From JAQUCI01 sp034932685 (GTDB lineage: Bacteria; Bacillota_I; Bacilli_A; Erysipelotrichales; Erysipelotrichaceae): DNA of 64,000 bases. Positions 42,722 to 52,128 of the stretch are shown piece after piece. The stretch lies in the NCBI GenBank assembly GCA_034932685.1, contig JAYFOM010000008.1:1-64000 (forward strand), read 5' to 3'. Every line of letters starts with the position of its first letter. Positions within the stretch are counted from its first letter, which is position 1. The position numbers and the translations under genes were made by a program. Below the pieces are notes generated by a model. That model had not been told where the DNA came from and did no database searches. It was given only the letters and a program-made list of their open reading frames with translations.

Positions 42722-43380
42722 TGTACCTCTTTCTTGATATAGCTTACATATTCTTTGAGATAGGGATAGTCCCCGTCAAGTATTTCAGCTACTGCTATTA
42801 AATACTTACGATAACGATCGATAAATTTCCGGGGTACTCCTGTACTTTTTTCTAATAATTTTATTGGTAACTGTTTTGATGATCTTAAAGCAATCATTAA
42901 ATCATCATTGATTAGTAGCGTTTCAACAAGTAAACCACAGATGTCTTTGGTTTTAATAGCTTTCGGTGAATTAGTTACTAAATCAATAAATGTGAATCCA
43001 TATTCTTCAAGCACTTGTGTTATTGCTTCAATCTCATATTTTAGTTTACGGTTAGTTTTATCAGTTGCTTGCTGATCTTTTATCCACTCAACCGATATTT
43101 CTTGATCATATTTCTTTTGTTGACGAAAATGATCTATCATGTGTTGCTTAATGATCATTTGAGCAAAGGCAATAAAACTACCGCGTTCATACTCATATTT
43201 CTTAACAGCGTTATAAAAAGCAATTAATGCTATTGACCATTCATCATCACTTTTTGTAAGATAGCGACGTGTTGTCTTTATCGCTTCTTTCATGATAAAA
43301 AACTGCTGTTTCTCAATTAATTCAGCCAATAGCTCTTCATTGTTTTTTGCTTCTAAAACCATTTTGTCAATATCACGCAT
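42718..43380 (-). CDS. sigI: RNA polymerase sigma factor SigI
   Basis: A 220-residue sigma-70-family factor of the SigI group. The region 2-like segment includes SDDEWSIALIAFYNAVKKYEYERGSFIAFAQMIIKQHMIDHFR, and a C-terminal SigI helix-turn-helix covers about 150-215 (GVPRKFIDRYRKYLIAVAEIL). It is translationally coupled to rsgI, the usual heat and envelope-stress pairing. The regulon is unknown here. Confidence 0.9.
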   Translation of the reverse strand: MRDIDKMVLEAKNNEELLAELIEKQQFFIMKEAIKTTRRYLTKSDDEWSIALIAFYNAVKKYEYERGSFIAFAQMIIKQHMIDHFRQQKKYDQEISVEWIKDQQATDKTNRKLKYEIEAITQVLEEYGFTFIDLVTNSPKAIKTKDICGLLVETLLINDDLMIALRSSKQLPIKLLEKSTGVPRKFIDRYRKYLIAVAEILDGDYPYLKEYVSYIKKEVQ

Positions 43381-43431
43381 TGTATTACCCTAATATAATT
43401 TTAGCACGGAATATCGATAATAAAGAAAATT

Positions 43432-43456
43432 AAAAGCTCAGTTTTCTGAGCTTAAA
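43432..43456 (-). terminator. Terminator of the second degV gene
   Basis: AAGCTCAG and CTGAGCTT form a stem with loop TTTT, followed on the minus strand by TTTTAATTTTC. It lies between the DegV stop and the sigI promoter region. Confidence 0.75.
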
Positions 43457-43459
43457 GTG

Positions 43460-44290
43460 TTAGTTTTCTTTATCCTTTAATATGTATTGTACTGCAACAC
43501 ATCCAGGACCACCTTGAGTGATCATAACGGGTGATAATTCCATTATTTCAATTTCAATGTTCTCAAAACGATCTTTAATGCGACTTGCAGCGTTATTAGC
43601 TACATCTTTATTCTGAGAATGTGATATGAATACCATGTGATCATGATTAACACCATTTTCAAGCATTTTATCAATGATACGATCAATTGCTTGATTCCAT
43701 GTTCTACCATAACCAAGTTTTTCTAGTTTCTCACTACCTTCAGTTTGGGTTACGATTGGTTTTAACTTGATTAATCCACCTAAAGTTGCTGCCAAAGGAG
43801 AAAGTCTACCACCTCTTCTTAAAAATGAAAAGTCATTGGGAATCAAATATGATTGACATTGACTCAAGCATTTGTTCATTCTTTCAACTATTTCATCAAC
43901 TGGTTTATCTTTAATTAAACGCGCTGCTAGTCTTACTAGATATTTTTGTGTTCCAGCAAGCGTTTTTGAGTTAAACAATTTAATATGTTTGATATCATTA
44001 CCTTCAATGATACCAAGCGCAGAATCATAAGTGGCACTCAATCCTTTTGTCATGGCAATATGTAATGCTTCATCAACACTATCATAAGCCTCCATAACCT
44101 CACCAATGGCCGGCTGTGATGAAGCCGGAACACTTGTTTGAATCATTTCAACAAACTTGTCTGCGTCTAATTCAAAATAATCACGATAGTTTTTGCCATC
44201 AACGGCAACTTGAAGGGGTAATAAGATAATATCTAAATCTTTAGCTTCTTGCTGGCTCATAATTGAGCCGGTATCAGTTATAAGTTTCAT
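43460..44290 (-). CDS. DegV family protein (second copy)
   Basis: A 276-residue DegV/FakB-like fatty acid binding protein beginning KLITDTGSIMSQQEAKDL, with PNDFSFLRRGGRLSPLAATLGGLIKLKPIV as the conserved central block and a glycine-rich TQGGPGCVAVQYIL end. Like the copy at 9.1-10.0 kb it would present a fatty acid for phosphorylation. The two differ in the central block (LRRGGRLS here, LYKGGRCS there), suggesting different lipid preference. It is a single gene with its own terminator. Confidence 0.9.
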   Translation of the reverse strand: MKLITDTGSIMSQQEAKDLDIILLPLQVAVDGKNYRDYFELDADKFVEMIQTSVPASSQPAIGEVMEAYDSVDEALHIAMTKGLSATYDSALGIIEGNDIKHIKLFNSKTLAGTQKYLVRLAARLIKDKPVDEIVERMNKCLSQCQSYLIPNDFSFLRRGGRLSPLAATLGGLIKLKPIVTQTEGSEKLEKLGYGRTWNQAIDRIIDKMLENGVNHDHMVFISHSQNKDVANNAASRIKDRFENIEIEIMELSPVMITQGGPGCVAVQYILKDKEN

Positions 44291-44374
44291 TTCATATTTC
44301 CTCTAATCAAATAGTATCACACTATGCTCATTGATACTAATAAATAAGCTTACTATGTTGTGTATTCAGTTATA

Positions 44375-45016
44375 TTAGACTAAATATAAGTAAATGCCAA
44401 TAAAATGCACAACACTAGCTGCTAGTACAAACAAATGCCAAATACCATGATTGAATGGTATTTTTTTAAACCCATAGAATATTGTCCCCAAAGTGTATAA
44501 AACGCCACCGCCGAGTATCCAAATAAAGAAATCAATGCTTGTTGCATTTATAATAGCTTTTATCGGAAATATCGCAATCCATCCCATCCCGATATAAAGG
44601 ATCAATGATATTGCTTTGTATTTATCAAATTTACCATAAGTGAATATCTTAAATATCACGCCTATCAAAGCGATTGACCATATACCAATTAAAAGTATCA
44701 GTTTTAAACTGCCTGTTAGTTTCAACATTATTATGGGAGTATAGGTTCCAGCAATAAAAAGGAAGATTGATGAATGATCAAATACTCTCACAATACTCTT
44801 TGTTTTTTCATTAGAAATTCCATGATATACCGTTGATGATAAAAACATTGCTATTATACATATGCCGTATATACTAAAACTTACAATACGCCCAATATCA
44901 TAGGTTTTCACAGCTGGTATAAGTAACATTATCAAGGCAAAGAAACCAAAACCAACACCAATACCATGTGTTATACTATTAAATATTTCTTCTTTTTGAC
45001 TAAGCTTGTTTATCAT
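44375..45016 (-). CDS. Hemolysin III/PAQR-family membrane protein
   Basis: A 213-residue seven-helix membrane protein. The family's conserved residues are visible in EEIFNSITHGIGVGFGFFALI, STVYHG, FDHSSIFLFIAGTYTP and GIWHLFVLAASVVHF, with the metal-site histidines intact. PAQR/hemolysin III proteins are predicted zinc-dependent lipid hydrolases. A true haemolytic role is not implied. AAGAGG-like bases precede the ATG. Confidence 0.9.
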   Translation of the reverse strand: MINKLSQKEEIFNSITHGIGVGFGFFALIMLLIPAVKTYDIGRIVSFSIYGICIIAMFLSSTVYHGISNEKTKSIVRVFDHSSIFLFIAGTYTPIIMLKLTGSLKLILLIGIWSIALIGVIFKIFTYGKFDKYKAISLILYIGMGWIAIFPIKAIINATSIDFFIWILGGGVLYTLGTIFYGFKKIPFNHGIWHLFVLAASVVHFIGIYLYLV

Positions 45017-45224
45017 TTTTGCTTACCTCTTCTGCTATTTATCTATTTTTTGAAGTATGTTCAAATATCTAATTGTCTAAATGTTAATATAATCTTAACA
45101 TTTACACGTGCCAATATAGTAGCATGCTTTTACATTGTAATGATATAATTAATCAAAAGTAAGGTGTGGATAGTTTACTGGTTATGTTTGTGAAAGTAAG
45201 AATCAATAAGGAGATATCAAATAA

Positions 45225-46448
45225 ATGTTTAACTTTGTTTATACAACCTACATGATGATCCTTAAGATATATGCCGTATATTTTGGCATTATATCTCTTT
45301 TTGCTATCTTCGGAAGAAAGAAAGAAAACGTTACTGACACTAAATTACGATTTGCTGCATTAATTCCTGCTAGAAATGAAGAAGCTTGTATTGCGGGTAT
45401 TATAAAAAGTTTAAAAGCACAAGACTATCCCTTTGACCTAATAGATATATTTGTCATCCCTAATAACTGTGTTGATAATACCGCTACTGTTGCCCTTAAA
45501 CATGGTGCTAACATAATTGAAGTACCACCTACAGTAAAGTATAAAGGTGGCGCTTTACAATTTGCTATCAAGAAATTAATGAGTGAAGAAAAAGAATATG
45601 ATGTTTTCTTAGTATTTGATGCTGATAATGTTGTCAGTGTTAATTTTGTATCTGCTATGAATCAAACAATATGTAATGGTTATAGAGTTGCTAAAAGCAG
45701 AATCCTTGCTAAGAATCGCGAAGATTCATGGGTTGCCACATGTTATGAAATTCATTTTTGTACAGCTAATATAATAATCAATAGAGCAAGAACCCAAGCC
45801 GGACTTTCTGCAAGAGTGGTTGGTACCGGTTTTGCAGTTACTGCATCATACTTAAATGAATTAAATGGCTTTAATACTGTCACTATTACTGAAGATGCAG
45901 AGTTTTTTGCAATGTGTGCTATCAATGGTGAAAAGATTGGTTTTTGTGAAAATGCTATTACCTATGATGAACAAACCGACAGCTTTATAAAATCATTGAT
46001 TCAAAGAAAACGTTGGATGAGTGGAATAATGCAGGTTTTTACGCTTAAGCTTAAAGAATTAGTTAGGAGTATATTTAAGAAGTCTCGTACTAAGTACGCT
46101 TTTGATGCTTTAATGCAACTTTCCTTTACTTATATGCAAGCTTTAATTCCTTTCGCTTTTATGCTTTCAATAATAACTGCCTCAAACGATTATCTAGTTA
46201 ATGTTTTACCAGTTAGTATATTAAGAGCTTATTTATATGTATTGTTTTTAGCTTTATTAGTTTTGATCGTAGAAAAACGATTAGTCTTATCAAAGAATGT
46301 TGTTATTGGTCTTTTACTATACCCGTTTTTTGTTCTTTGTTTTATTCCACTACAAACCATATCCCTTTTCAAAAAGACCGTTAAATGGACCGAAATTGGA
46401 CATGTTGGCTCTCATATTAATGATGATAGTCCAACAATCACTCATTAA
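45225..46448 (+). CDS. Membrane glycosyltransferase family 2
   Basis: A 407-residue processive-type GT2 enzyme. One N-terminal helix is followed by the catalytic domain (about 40-275), with AALIPARNEE, FDADN, TEDAEF and QRKRW in the usual order, then three or four C-terminal membrane helices. It probably transfers a sugar to a lipid or growing glycan at the membrane. The next gene starts 5 bases later and encodes a GtrA-acyltransferase fusion, so both likely modify a lipid-linked glycan. Confidence 0.88.
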   Translation: MFNFVYTTYMMILKIYAVYFGIISLFAIFGRKKENVTDTKLRFAALIPARNEEACIAGIIKSLKAQDYPFDLIDIFVIPNNCVDNTATVALKHGANIIEVPPTVKYKGGALQFAIKKLMSEEKEYDVFLVFDADNVVSVNFVSAMNQTICNGYRVAKSRILAKNREDSWVATCYEIHFCTANIIINRARTQAGLSARVVGTGFAVTASYLNELNGFNTVTITEDAEFFAMCAINGEKIGFCENAITYDEQTDSFIKSLIQRKRWMSGIMQVFTLKLKELVRSIFKKSRTKYAFDALMQLSFTYMQALIPFAFMLSIITASNDYLVNVLPVSILRAYLYVLFLALLVLIVEKRLVLSKNVVIGLLLYPFFVLCFIPLQTISLFKKTVKWTEIGHVGSHINDDSPTITH

Positions 46449-46453
46449 AAATT

Positions 46454-47557
46454 ATGACTAAAAGAAATTCTTCATTGTTAAATATGTTAAAGAATGCTGT
46501 TATACGAGTAGCGAAGTATATGCGTAATTCTTGGTTATCAGCATTCATCGATATTAGTGTCTATACTGTGGTTTTGTATATGGTAAAACCACTATTAGGT
46601 ATTGGCAATGCCATTATCATAGCTACAATTGTTGCTCGTATTATTTCATCGCTGGTTAATTTTAATCTAAACAAAGCACTTTTTCTAGAAAAAAATAGTA
46701 ACCATACTAGATTCTTTATCCGCTACTACATGTTGTGGTTATCTTTTCTTATTGCGACCACTACTATCACCTATCTGATAAATCATGTTTTTGCCACTAA
46801 TGCGGTTATTGCTAAGATGATTTCTGATATGGGTTTAGGTATTATCAGTTATCAGACCCAAAAACATTGGGTCTTCAGTGATGATAAGACCACTAAAAGA
46901 GGGATTTATTTCCGATTTGTTAGATTCATGTTTTGTTTATTTATGCGTGGCAATGTTGATATTGATGAAAAAGTATTTGCCAGTGAAAGTGTTTTGATTG
47001 GACATCACCAAAATTTCTATGGTCCTTTCTTAGCGTTAACTTGGTTACCCGATACAGTAAGCTTTTGGGTAGTTGATCATCTTTTCAACTTCAAAGATTG
47101 TTTTAACATGTATTATAACTATACTTTTGTTAAAACTGTTAAACTACCACGAATATTTGCTTTGATATTGGCTTTTTTATGTGCCTTATTGATACCACCT
47201 TTAGTACGTTCATCACGATCAATCCCTGTTTATCGTGACTCTAAGAAGATCGTTAAGACCTTTGAATTAAGTTTAAAGCTGCTTAATAAAGGTGAACAAA
47301 TCATGATCTTCCCTGATGTCAACTATAATGACGCTAATCCAGTAATGGGTGAAATATATAATGGCTTTATGCACATTGAAAAACTATACTATAAAGAAAA
47401 TAAAAAACATATCGGTTTTACTCCGATTATAATTGATAAAAAAAGCGGTACATTAAAAAACGCACCTACCATTTTCTTTAGTGATAACTTGTTTAATGTT
47501 GAAAAAGAACTCATTAGTAATCAGATAGTTAATAGTATTAATGCTGGCTTGAGATAA
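46454..47557 (+). CDS. GtrA-like domain fused to PlsC-like acyltransferase
   Basis: A 367-residue two-part protein. Residues about 20-145 are four GtrA-type helices (FIDISVYTVVLYMV, then IISYQTQKHWVF), as in polyprenyl-phosphate-linked sugar transporters. Residues about 160-367 are acyltransferase-like. HHQNFYG at 184-190 sits where HX4D is expected but has Gly instead of Asp, SIPVYRDSK (256-264) matches block II, and MIFPDVNYND (284-293) matches block III. The fusion suggests flipping and acylation of a glycolipid intermediate made by the upstream GT2. Confidence 0.8.
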   Translation: MTKRNSSLLNMLKNAVIRVAKYMRNSWLSAFIDISVYTVVLYMVKPLLGIGNAIIIATIVARIISSLVNFNLNKALFLEKNSNHTRFFIRYYMLWLSFLIATTTITYLINHVFATNAVIAKMISDMGLGIISYQTQKHWVFSDDKTTKRGIYFRFVRFMFCLFMRGNVDIDEKVFASESVLIGHHQNFYGPFLALTWLPDTVSFWVVDHLFNFKDCFNMYYNYTFVKTVKLPRIFALILAFLCALLIPPLVRSSRSIPVYRDSKKIVKTFELSLKLLNKGEQIMIFPDVNYNDANPVMGEIYNGFMHIEKLYYKENKKHIGFTPIIIDKKSGTLKNAPTIFFSDNLFNVEKELISNQIVNSINAGLR

Positions 47558-47638
47558 AAATCAATCTATGAATTTATAACATAGATCTTTATAAAGCAAT
47601 TATGCTGTTTTTTTTATAAATATACTTATAATAGAGTT

Positions 47639-48154
47639 ATGATAGCACAACCAAAATACACCTTATTAAAAAGACAAGATTCATTTGAACTTCGTCATTA
47701 TCAATCTTATACGATTGTAGAATCAGTTGATTCTGATCTAAGAAGTTATCAAGGGTTTCGTTTAGTCTTCGATTTCATACAAGGAAATAACAAAGATAAA
47801 CAAAAAATATCGATGACAGCCCCTGTTGTAAACAACTTAGATGACAAAGGAATAAAGACAACTGCTTTTGTCATGCCACCACAGATGAAATATGAAAATG
47901 TCCCCTTACCACTTGACCTAAATCTAAAAAGAGTGTTAATCCCTGAACGCATTTGTGCAGTATACAAATTTAGTTTTAATCCTAAGATGGAAAACATTCG
48001 CCGTTATGAACAACTTTTACGGTCATGGATCAAGCAAGAAGGATATGCGATAAAAGGTGAATTACAACTTGCTCGTTATAATCCACCTTTTATACCCGGC
48101 TTTTTAAAGCGCAATGAACTATGGTTTGAAGTTATAGAAAAAGAAGAAATATAA
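47639..48154 (+). CDS. SOUL family heme-binding protein
   Basis: A 171-residue soluble protein with the SOUL/HBP pattern: PKYTLLKRQDSFELRHYQSYTIVES at the start, ISMTAPVVN in the middle and a C-terminal RYNPPFIPGFLKRNELWFEV. The family binds heme or porphyrins in eukaryotes; bacterial roles are unclear. It is convergent with the Rieske gene, with a shared boundary at 48154/48155. I see no strong ribosome binding site before its ATG. Confidence 0.9.
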   Translation: MIAQPKYTLLKRQDSFELRHYQSYTIVESVDSDLRSYQGFRLVFDFIQGNNKDKQKISMTAPVVNNLDDKGIKTTAFVMPPQMKYENVPLPLDLNLKRVLIPERICAVYKFSFNPKMENIRRYEQLLRSWIKQEGYAIKGELQLARYNPPFIPGFLKRNELWFEVIEKEEI

Positions 48155-48484
48155 TTACTCTATTTTCAGCAAAATGTTTAGACCCTCAACTTTAACATGA
48201 TAAATTTGAGCATCCTTTGGTTTCACTTTAATATAAAGCATTTTACCAGGTAAAGTAAGGTGTCCTGTTCTAACATCAAAAGCAGATCCATGTTTTGGAC
48301 AGACAATGTTATAACCATCTAGATCACCATCAAAAAGAGAACCTCCCATATGTGGGCATTTGTTACCAAGCGCATAAAAACTGCCCTCAACATTGACTAA
48401 TAGAATCTCTTGGTCATTATAGACAATTTTCTTCTTTTCGCCATTTGCCAACTCGTTTGTTTGAGCGATTATTTTGTATTCCAT
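48155..48484 (-). CDS. Rieske [2Fe-2S] ferredoxin-like protein
   Basis: A 109-residue single-domain Rieske protein with both cluster-binding boxes: Cys43-x-His45 (CPHMGG) and Cys62-x2-His65 (CPKHGS). Such small Rieske ferredoxins carry electrons to oxygenases or nitrite-reductase-type enzymes. I start at ATG 48484, which has AAAGGTGAT before it, rather than at the ATG 18 bases upstream. No partner oxygenase is visible nearby. Confidence 0.9.
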   Translation of the reverse strand: MEYKIIAQTNELANGEKKKIVYNDQEILLVNVEGSFYALGNKCPHMGGSLFDGDLDGYNIVCPKHGSAFDVRTGHLTLPGKMLYIKVKPKDAQIYHVKVEGLNILLKIE

Positions 48485-48708
48485 TTTTATATCACCTTTC
48501 ATTTAAATGATATCACATAATTTGATGTGATTCATTTTATCTTTATAACCATCTAAATATAAGTTCATCGATTTAATGATGTGCTATTATACTTATAAAG
48601 AAATAGTTTATTTTATATAAGACTTATAAGTGACTGATACGCATAGCTGAACAATTCTGTTTGCTTAACTCATCAGTTATGCTACTAATACATAATGGAG
48701 GTAATAAT

Positions 48709-49680
48709 TTGGCTATCAATAGAATATGGAAACCCGAGACTTTTCAAGGACATAGTAAGAAGAGTAATTATTTCGAAGGATGGTATTTTAAGCTTATAGA
48801 TCAATCTAGAGAAACGATTATCGCTATGATACCTGGAATAGCCATTGGTAATAACAAACAAGACTCACATTGCTTTATTCAATTTATTGATGCCACAAGT
48901 GGTAAAACCGAATATTTTCGGTTTCCATTAGAAGAATTTAGTTCAGATATTAACACATTTGATGTTAGTATTGGTGTAAATCGTTTTTCAGATAATGAGA
49001 TTAATGTTAATCTCAATAATGGAAAAACAACTATTTGTGGTCAACTTCGCTTTAGTAATATTACGAAGTATCCAAAATCTTTTCTTCATCCTGGAATTAT
49101 GGGTCCTTTTTCATTCATGCCAGGAATGGAATGCTATCACGGCATCGTCAATATTAGTCATACCATCAGCGGCAATTTGACTATTAACGGTATTAATGTA
49201 GAGATGACTGGTGGCGAGGGTTATATTGAAAAAGATTGGGGAAGATCTTTCCCGAATTCATGGATTTGGCTTCAAGCAAATCATTTCGCAAATAGTAAAT
49301 CTTCTTTTATGTTTTCTGTTGCTGATATACCTTGGCTTAATAGTAGCTTTATCGGTCTTATTTCATTTCTAAAGACCGATAGTTCTTTTTATAACTTCTC
49401 AACTTACAATGGTAGTAAAATTGATCACTTAAGTATTAATGATAATACCTTAACGGTTATTTTAAAACAAAGAGGTAAAACACTTAAATTTACTGCAAAA
49501 TACAGTCAAGGTGGAATTCTTAAAGCGCCAAAAAATGGGTTGATGAAAAGAGATATTGAAGAGAGTATAACTGCTGAAATAGACTTACTCCTTATTGATA
49601 GAAATGGTGTAACGATCTTTGAAGACACTAGTAAATGGGTTGGAATGGAACTCGCTAGTGCTTTTGATTTACAAAAATAA
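48709..49680 (+). CDS. Tocopherol cyclase-like protein
   Basis: A 323-residue protein of the tocopherol cyclase-like family. WKPETFQGHSKKSNYFEGWYFKLI opens the domain, with GIMGPFSFMPGMECYHG and GGEGYIEKDWGRSFPNSWIWLQANHF as further signatures. The family is named after a plant enzyme, but bacterial relatives have no known substrate. The start is TTG 48709, which sits 7 bases after GGAGG (48697-48701) and lines up with homologues. The earlier in-frame start has no such site. Confidence 0.82.
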   Translation: MAINRIWKPETFQGHSKKSNYFEGWYFKLIDQSRETIIAMIPGIAIGNNKQDSHCFIQFIDATSGKTEYFRFPLEEFSSDINTFDVSIGVNRFSDNEINVNLNNGKTTICGQLRFSNITKYPKSFLHPGIMGPFSFMPGMECYHGIVNISHTISGNLTINGINVEMTGGEGYIEKDWGRSFPNSWIWLQANHFANSKSSFMFSVADIPWLNSSFIGLISFLKTDSSFYNFSTYNGSKIDHLSINDNTLTVILKQRGKTLKFTAKYSQGGILKAPKNGLMKRDIEESITAEIDLLLIDRNGVTIFEDTSKWVGMELASAFDLQK

Positions 49681-49713
49681 AATAGAACATAACAAAAGAT
49701 GTCACTATATTAA

Positions 49714-49738
49714 AAAACCATTCAATTTGAATGGTTTT
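49714..49738. terminator. Bidirectional terminator between tocopherol cyclase-like gene and secG
   Basis: AAAACCATTC (49714-49723) pairs with GAATGGTTTT (49729-49738), loop AATTT, with A and T runs on both flanks. It serves both convergent genes. Confidence 0.85.
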
Positions 49739-49741
49739 AAA

Positions 49742-49963
49742 TTAAATGATCCTAACTAGAATTACTAAGACAAAGAACATAATGCCAATCACTAGTGTTG
49801 CATTGGCTATGACTTTTTCAGGTCCACGTTCTTTTACATTGCTAAATAGATTCAAGCCACCGCTACCGGTAAATGCACTGCTGATACCATCTGACTTACC
49901 GCCTTGTAATAGTGAAAGAAGTATTAATACCACAGCTGTAGCCATCAATAATATATCTAACAT
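49742..49963 (-). CDS. secG: Protein translocase subunit SecG
   Basis: A 73-residue membrane protein with two helices (about 1-20 and 52-72) separated by the conserved loop LLQGGKSDGISSAFTGSGG. It is part of the SecYEG channel. ATG 49963 follows AAAGGAG; the upstream in-frame start would include that site. It lies just downstream of eno but behind a terminator, a common Bacillota arrangement. Confidence 0.92.
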   Translation of the reverse strand: MLDILLMATAVVLILLSLLQGGKSDGISSAFTGSGGLNLFSNVKERGPEKVIANATLVIGIMFFVLVILVRII

Positions 49964-50009
49964 ATTAACTCTCCTTTCGGTGCTCACTCATTATAACAAA
50001 AGCCTAAAA

Positions 50010-50042
50010 AAAAGACAAGATTCATTATTGATCTTGTCTTTT
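50010..50042 (-). terminator. Terminator of the pgk-tpiA-eno operon
   Basis: AAAAGACAAGAT (50010-50021) pairs with ATCTTGTCTTTT (50031-50042). On the minus strand the stem continues into a run of eight T residues. It lies directly after the eno stop. Confidence 0.9.
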
Positions 50043-50046
50043 AGGT

Positions 50047-51342
50047 TTACTTATATAAGTTAGTGAATGTTGCTAATCCTGGGAAAACAGCCGAATCTTC
50101 TAGCTCATCAGCAATTCTCATTAATTGGTTGTATTTAGCAACTCTGTCTGTTCTTGAAGCAGAACCAGTTTTAATTTGTCCAGCATTTAAACCGACTACT
50201 AAATCAGCAATTGTTGTGTCTTCGGTTTCTCCTGAACGATGTGATACAACACATGTGTAGCCAGCTTTCTTAGCCATTTCCATTGCATCAATAGTTTCAG
50301 TAATTGTGCCAATTTGATTCATTTTGATCAAAATTGAATTCGCAATACCTTTTTGAATGCCTTCTCTTAAAATTGCAGGGTTAGTAACGAAAAGATCATC
50401 ACCAACGATTTGAATCTTATGACCTAAGCGATCTGTTAACTTTTTCCAGCCGTCCCAGTCTCTTTCTCCAAGTCCATCTTCAATTGAAACGATTGGATAC
50501 TTCTCACACCACTCAGCATACATATCGATCATTTCATCGGTTGTCTTAGTACCTTGACCAGATTTCTTTAACTCATAAACTTTAGTTTCTGTGTTATAGA
50601 ATTCACTAGCAGCTGGATCTAATGCGATACATACATCTTTACCAGCAACATAACCAGCAGCTTTGATTGCTTCAACGATAAGTTCAAGTGGTTCTTCATT
50701 AGACTTACAAGCAGGAGCATAACCACCCTCATCACCAACGTTTGTGTTATAGCCACGAGCCTTCAATACTTTCTTTAAAGCATGGAAGATTTCAGCACCC
50801 ATTCTAATCGCTTCATTAATACTAGAAGCGCCAACTGGCATGATCATAAACTCTTGAAGATCAACTGATGAATCAGCATGTGATCCACCATTTAAAACGT
50901 TCATCATTGGAACAGGTAATACTTTAGCATTTAATCCACCAAAATACTTGTATAAAGGCATGCCATAGAAATCAGCTGCAGCACGAGCAACAGCCATCGA
51001 AACACCTAAAATAGCATTAGCACCAAATTTTGATTTGTCTTTTGTGCCATCAAGTTGAATCATTAAGTTATCAATACCGTTTTGATCAGTAACATCCATA
51101 CCAATGATTTCTTCAGCTATTAACTCATTTACATTGCGAACAGCAGTTAATGTACCTTTACCTAAGTAACGGTTTTTATCGCCATCTCTTAACTCTAAAG
51201 CTTCTCTTTCACCAGTAGACGCGCCACTTGGAACGATTGCTCTACCCATTGCGCCAGAGTCTGTTACTACTTCAACTTCGATTGTCGGATTACCACGAGA
51301 GTCTAATACTTCACGTGCATATACATCTATAATAATTGGCAT
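50047..51342 (-). CDS. eno: Enolase
   Basis: A 431-residue enolase converting 2-phosphoglycerate to phosphoenolpyruvate. Landmarks are the N-terminal AREVLDSRGNPTIEVEV, the LNGGSHADSSVDLQEFMIMP segment, metal-ligand regions in VSIEDGLGERDWDGW and QIVGDDLFVTNP, and the catalytic loop VVSHRSGETEDTTIADL. It is last in the pgk-tpiA-eno cluster, with TAAGGAGG before its ATG. Confidence 0.97.
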   Translation of the reverse strand: MPIIIDVYAREVLDSRGNPTIEVEVVTDSGAMGRAIVPSGASTGEREALELRDGDKNRYLGKGTLTAVRNVNELIAEEIIGMDVTDQNGIDNLMIQLDGTKDKSKFGANAILGVSMAVARAAADFYGMPLYKYFGGLNAKVLPVPMMNVLNGGSHADSSVDLQEFMIMPVGASSINEAIRMGAEIFHALKKVLKARGYNTNVGDEGGYAPACKSNEEPLELIVEAIKAAGYVAGKDVCIALDPAASEFYNTETKVYELKKSGQGTKTTDEMIDMYAEWCEKYPIVSIEDGLGERDWDGWKKLTDRLGHKIQIVGDDLFVTNPAILREGIQKGIANSILIKMNQIGTITETIDAMEMAKKAGYTCVVSHRSGETEDTTIADLVVGLNAGQIKTGSASRTDRVAKYNQLMRIADELEDSAVFPGLATFTNLYK

Positions 51343-51382
51343 CGTTATTCCTCCTTAGATTACCATTTATAAACTAAATCTT

Positions 51383-52126
51383 TTATCTTACTGCATCAAT
51401 CATAGCTACAAAAGAATCGACCTTTAATGATGCACCACCAACTAAAGCGCCATCAATATCAGCTTCTGCCATATATTCAGCTATGTTTTCCGGTTTAACG
51501 CTTCCACCATATTGAATACGTACTTTGTCAGCAACAGTTTGATCATATAACTTAGCGATTTCTGTTCTAATCAAAGCACAAGTATCCTGAGCAATTTCCT
51601 TGGTTGCGTTTTTACCAGTACCAATCGCCCATATTGGTTCATAAGCGATAACAATATTAGCAACATCACTGCCAGCGATATCAACTAAACAACCCTTTAT
51701 TTGTTTTGCGACAACTTCACCTGTTTGACCAGCTTCGAATTGTTCAAGTGTTTCACCACAACAAACTATAGGTGTTATTTTAGCAGCGATCAAGCGTTTA
51801 GCTTTCTTATTTACTGTTTCATCAGTATCACCAAACATTTGACGACGTTCAGAATGACCAATGATACAATATTTTGCGCCAATTTCTTCTAACATCAATA
51901 CCGATACTTCACCAGTGAAAGCACCGCTATCTTCAAAATGACAGTTTTGAGCAGCCACCAATAACTTACTAGCAACGTTTATACTTGCCTGTAAAGCAAT
52001 GAATGAAGTGGCTACGCCAAAGTCGGCTGAATCATGTAGATGAGGTTGAACCGCTTCAATAAACGCAACTGCTTCAGCAATCCCCTTGTTCATCTTCCAG
52101 TTACCGACAATGATTGGTTTACGCAT
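51383..52126 (-). CDS. tpiA: Triosephosphate isomerase
   Basis: A 247-residue barrel enzyme interconverting dihydroxyacetone phosphate and glyceraldehyde 3-phosphate. GNWKMNK (Lys base), CIIGHSERR (His), YEPIWAIGTGKNAT (Glu and loop 6) and the phosphate-binding end VGGASL are all intact. It starts 2 bases after pgk, and eno follows 40 bases later. Confidence 0.97.
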   Translation of the reverse strand: MRKPIIVGNWKMNKGIAEAVAFIEAVQPHLHDSADFGVATSFIALQASINVASKLLVAAQNCHFEDSGAFTGEVSVLMLEEIGAKYCIIGHSERRQMFGDTDETVNKKAKRLIAAKITPIVCCGETLEQFEAGQTGEVVAKQIKGCLVDIAGSDVANIVIAYEPIWAIGTGKNATKEIAQDTCALIRTEIAKLYDQTVADKVRIQYGGSVKPENIAEYMAEADIDGALVGGASLKVDSFVAMIDAVR

Positions 52127-52128
52127 TA

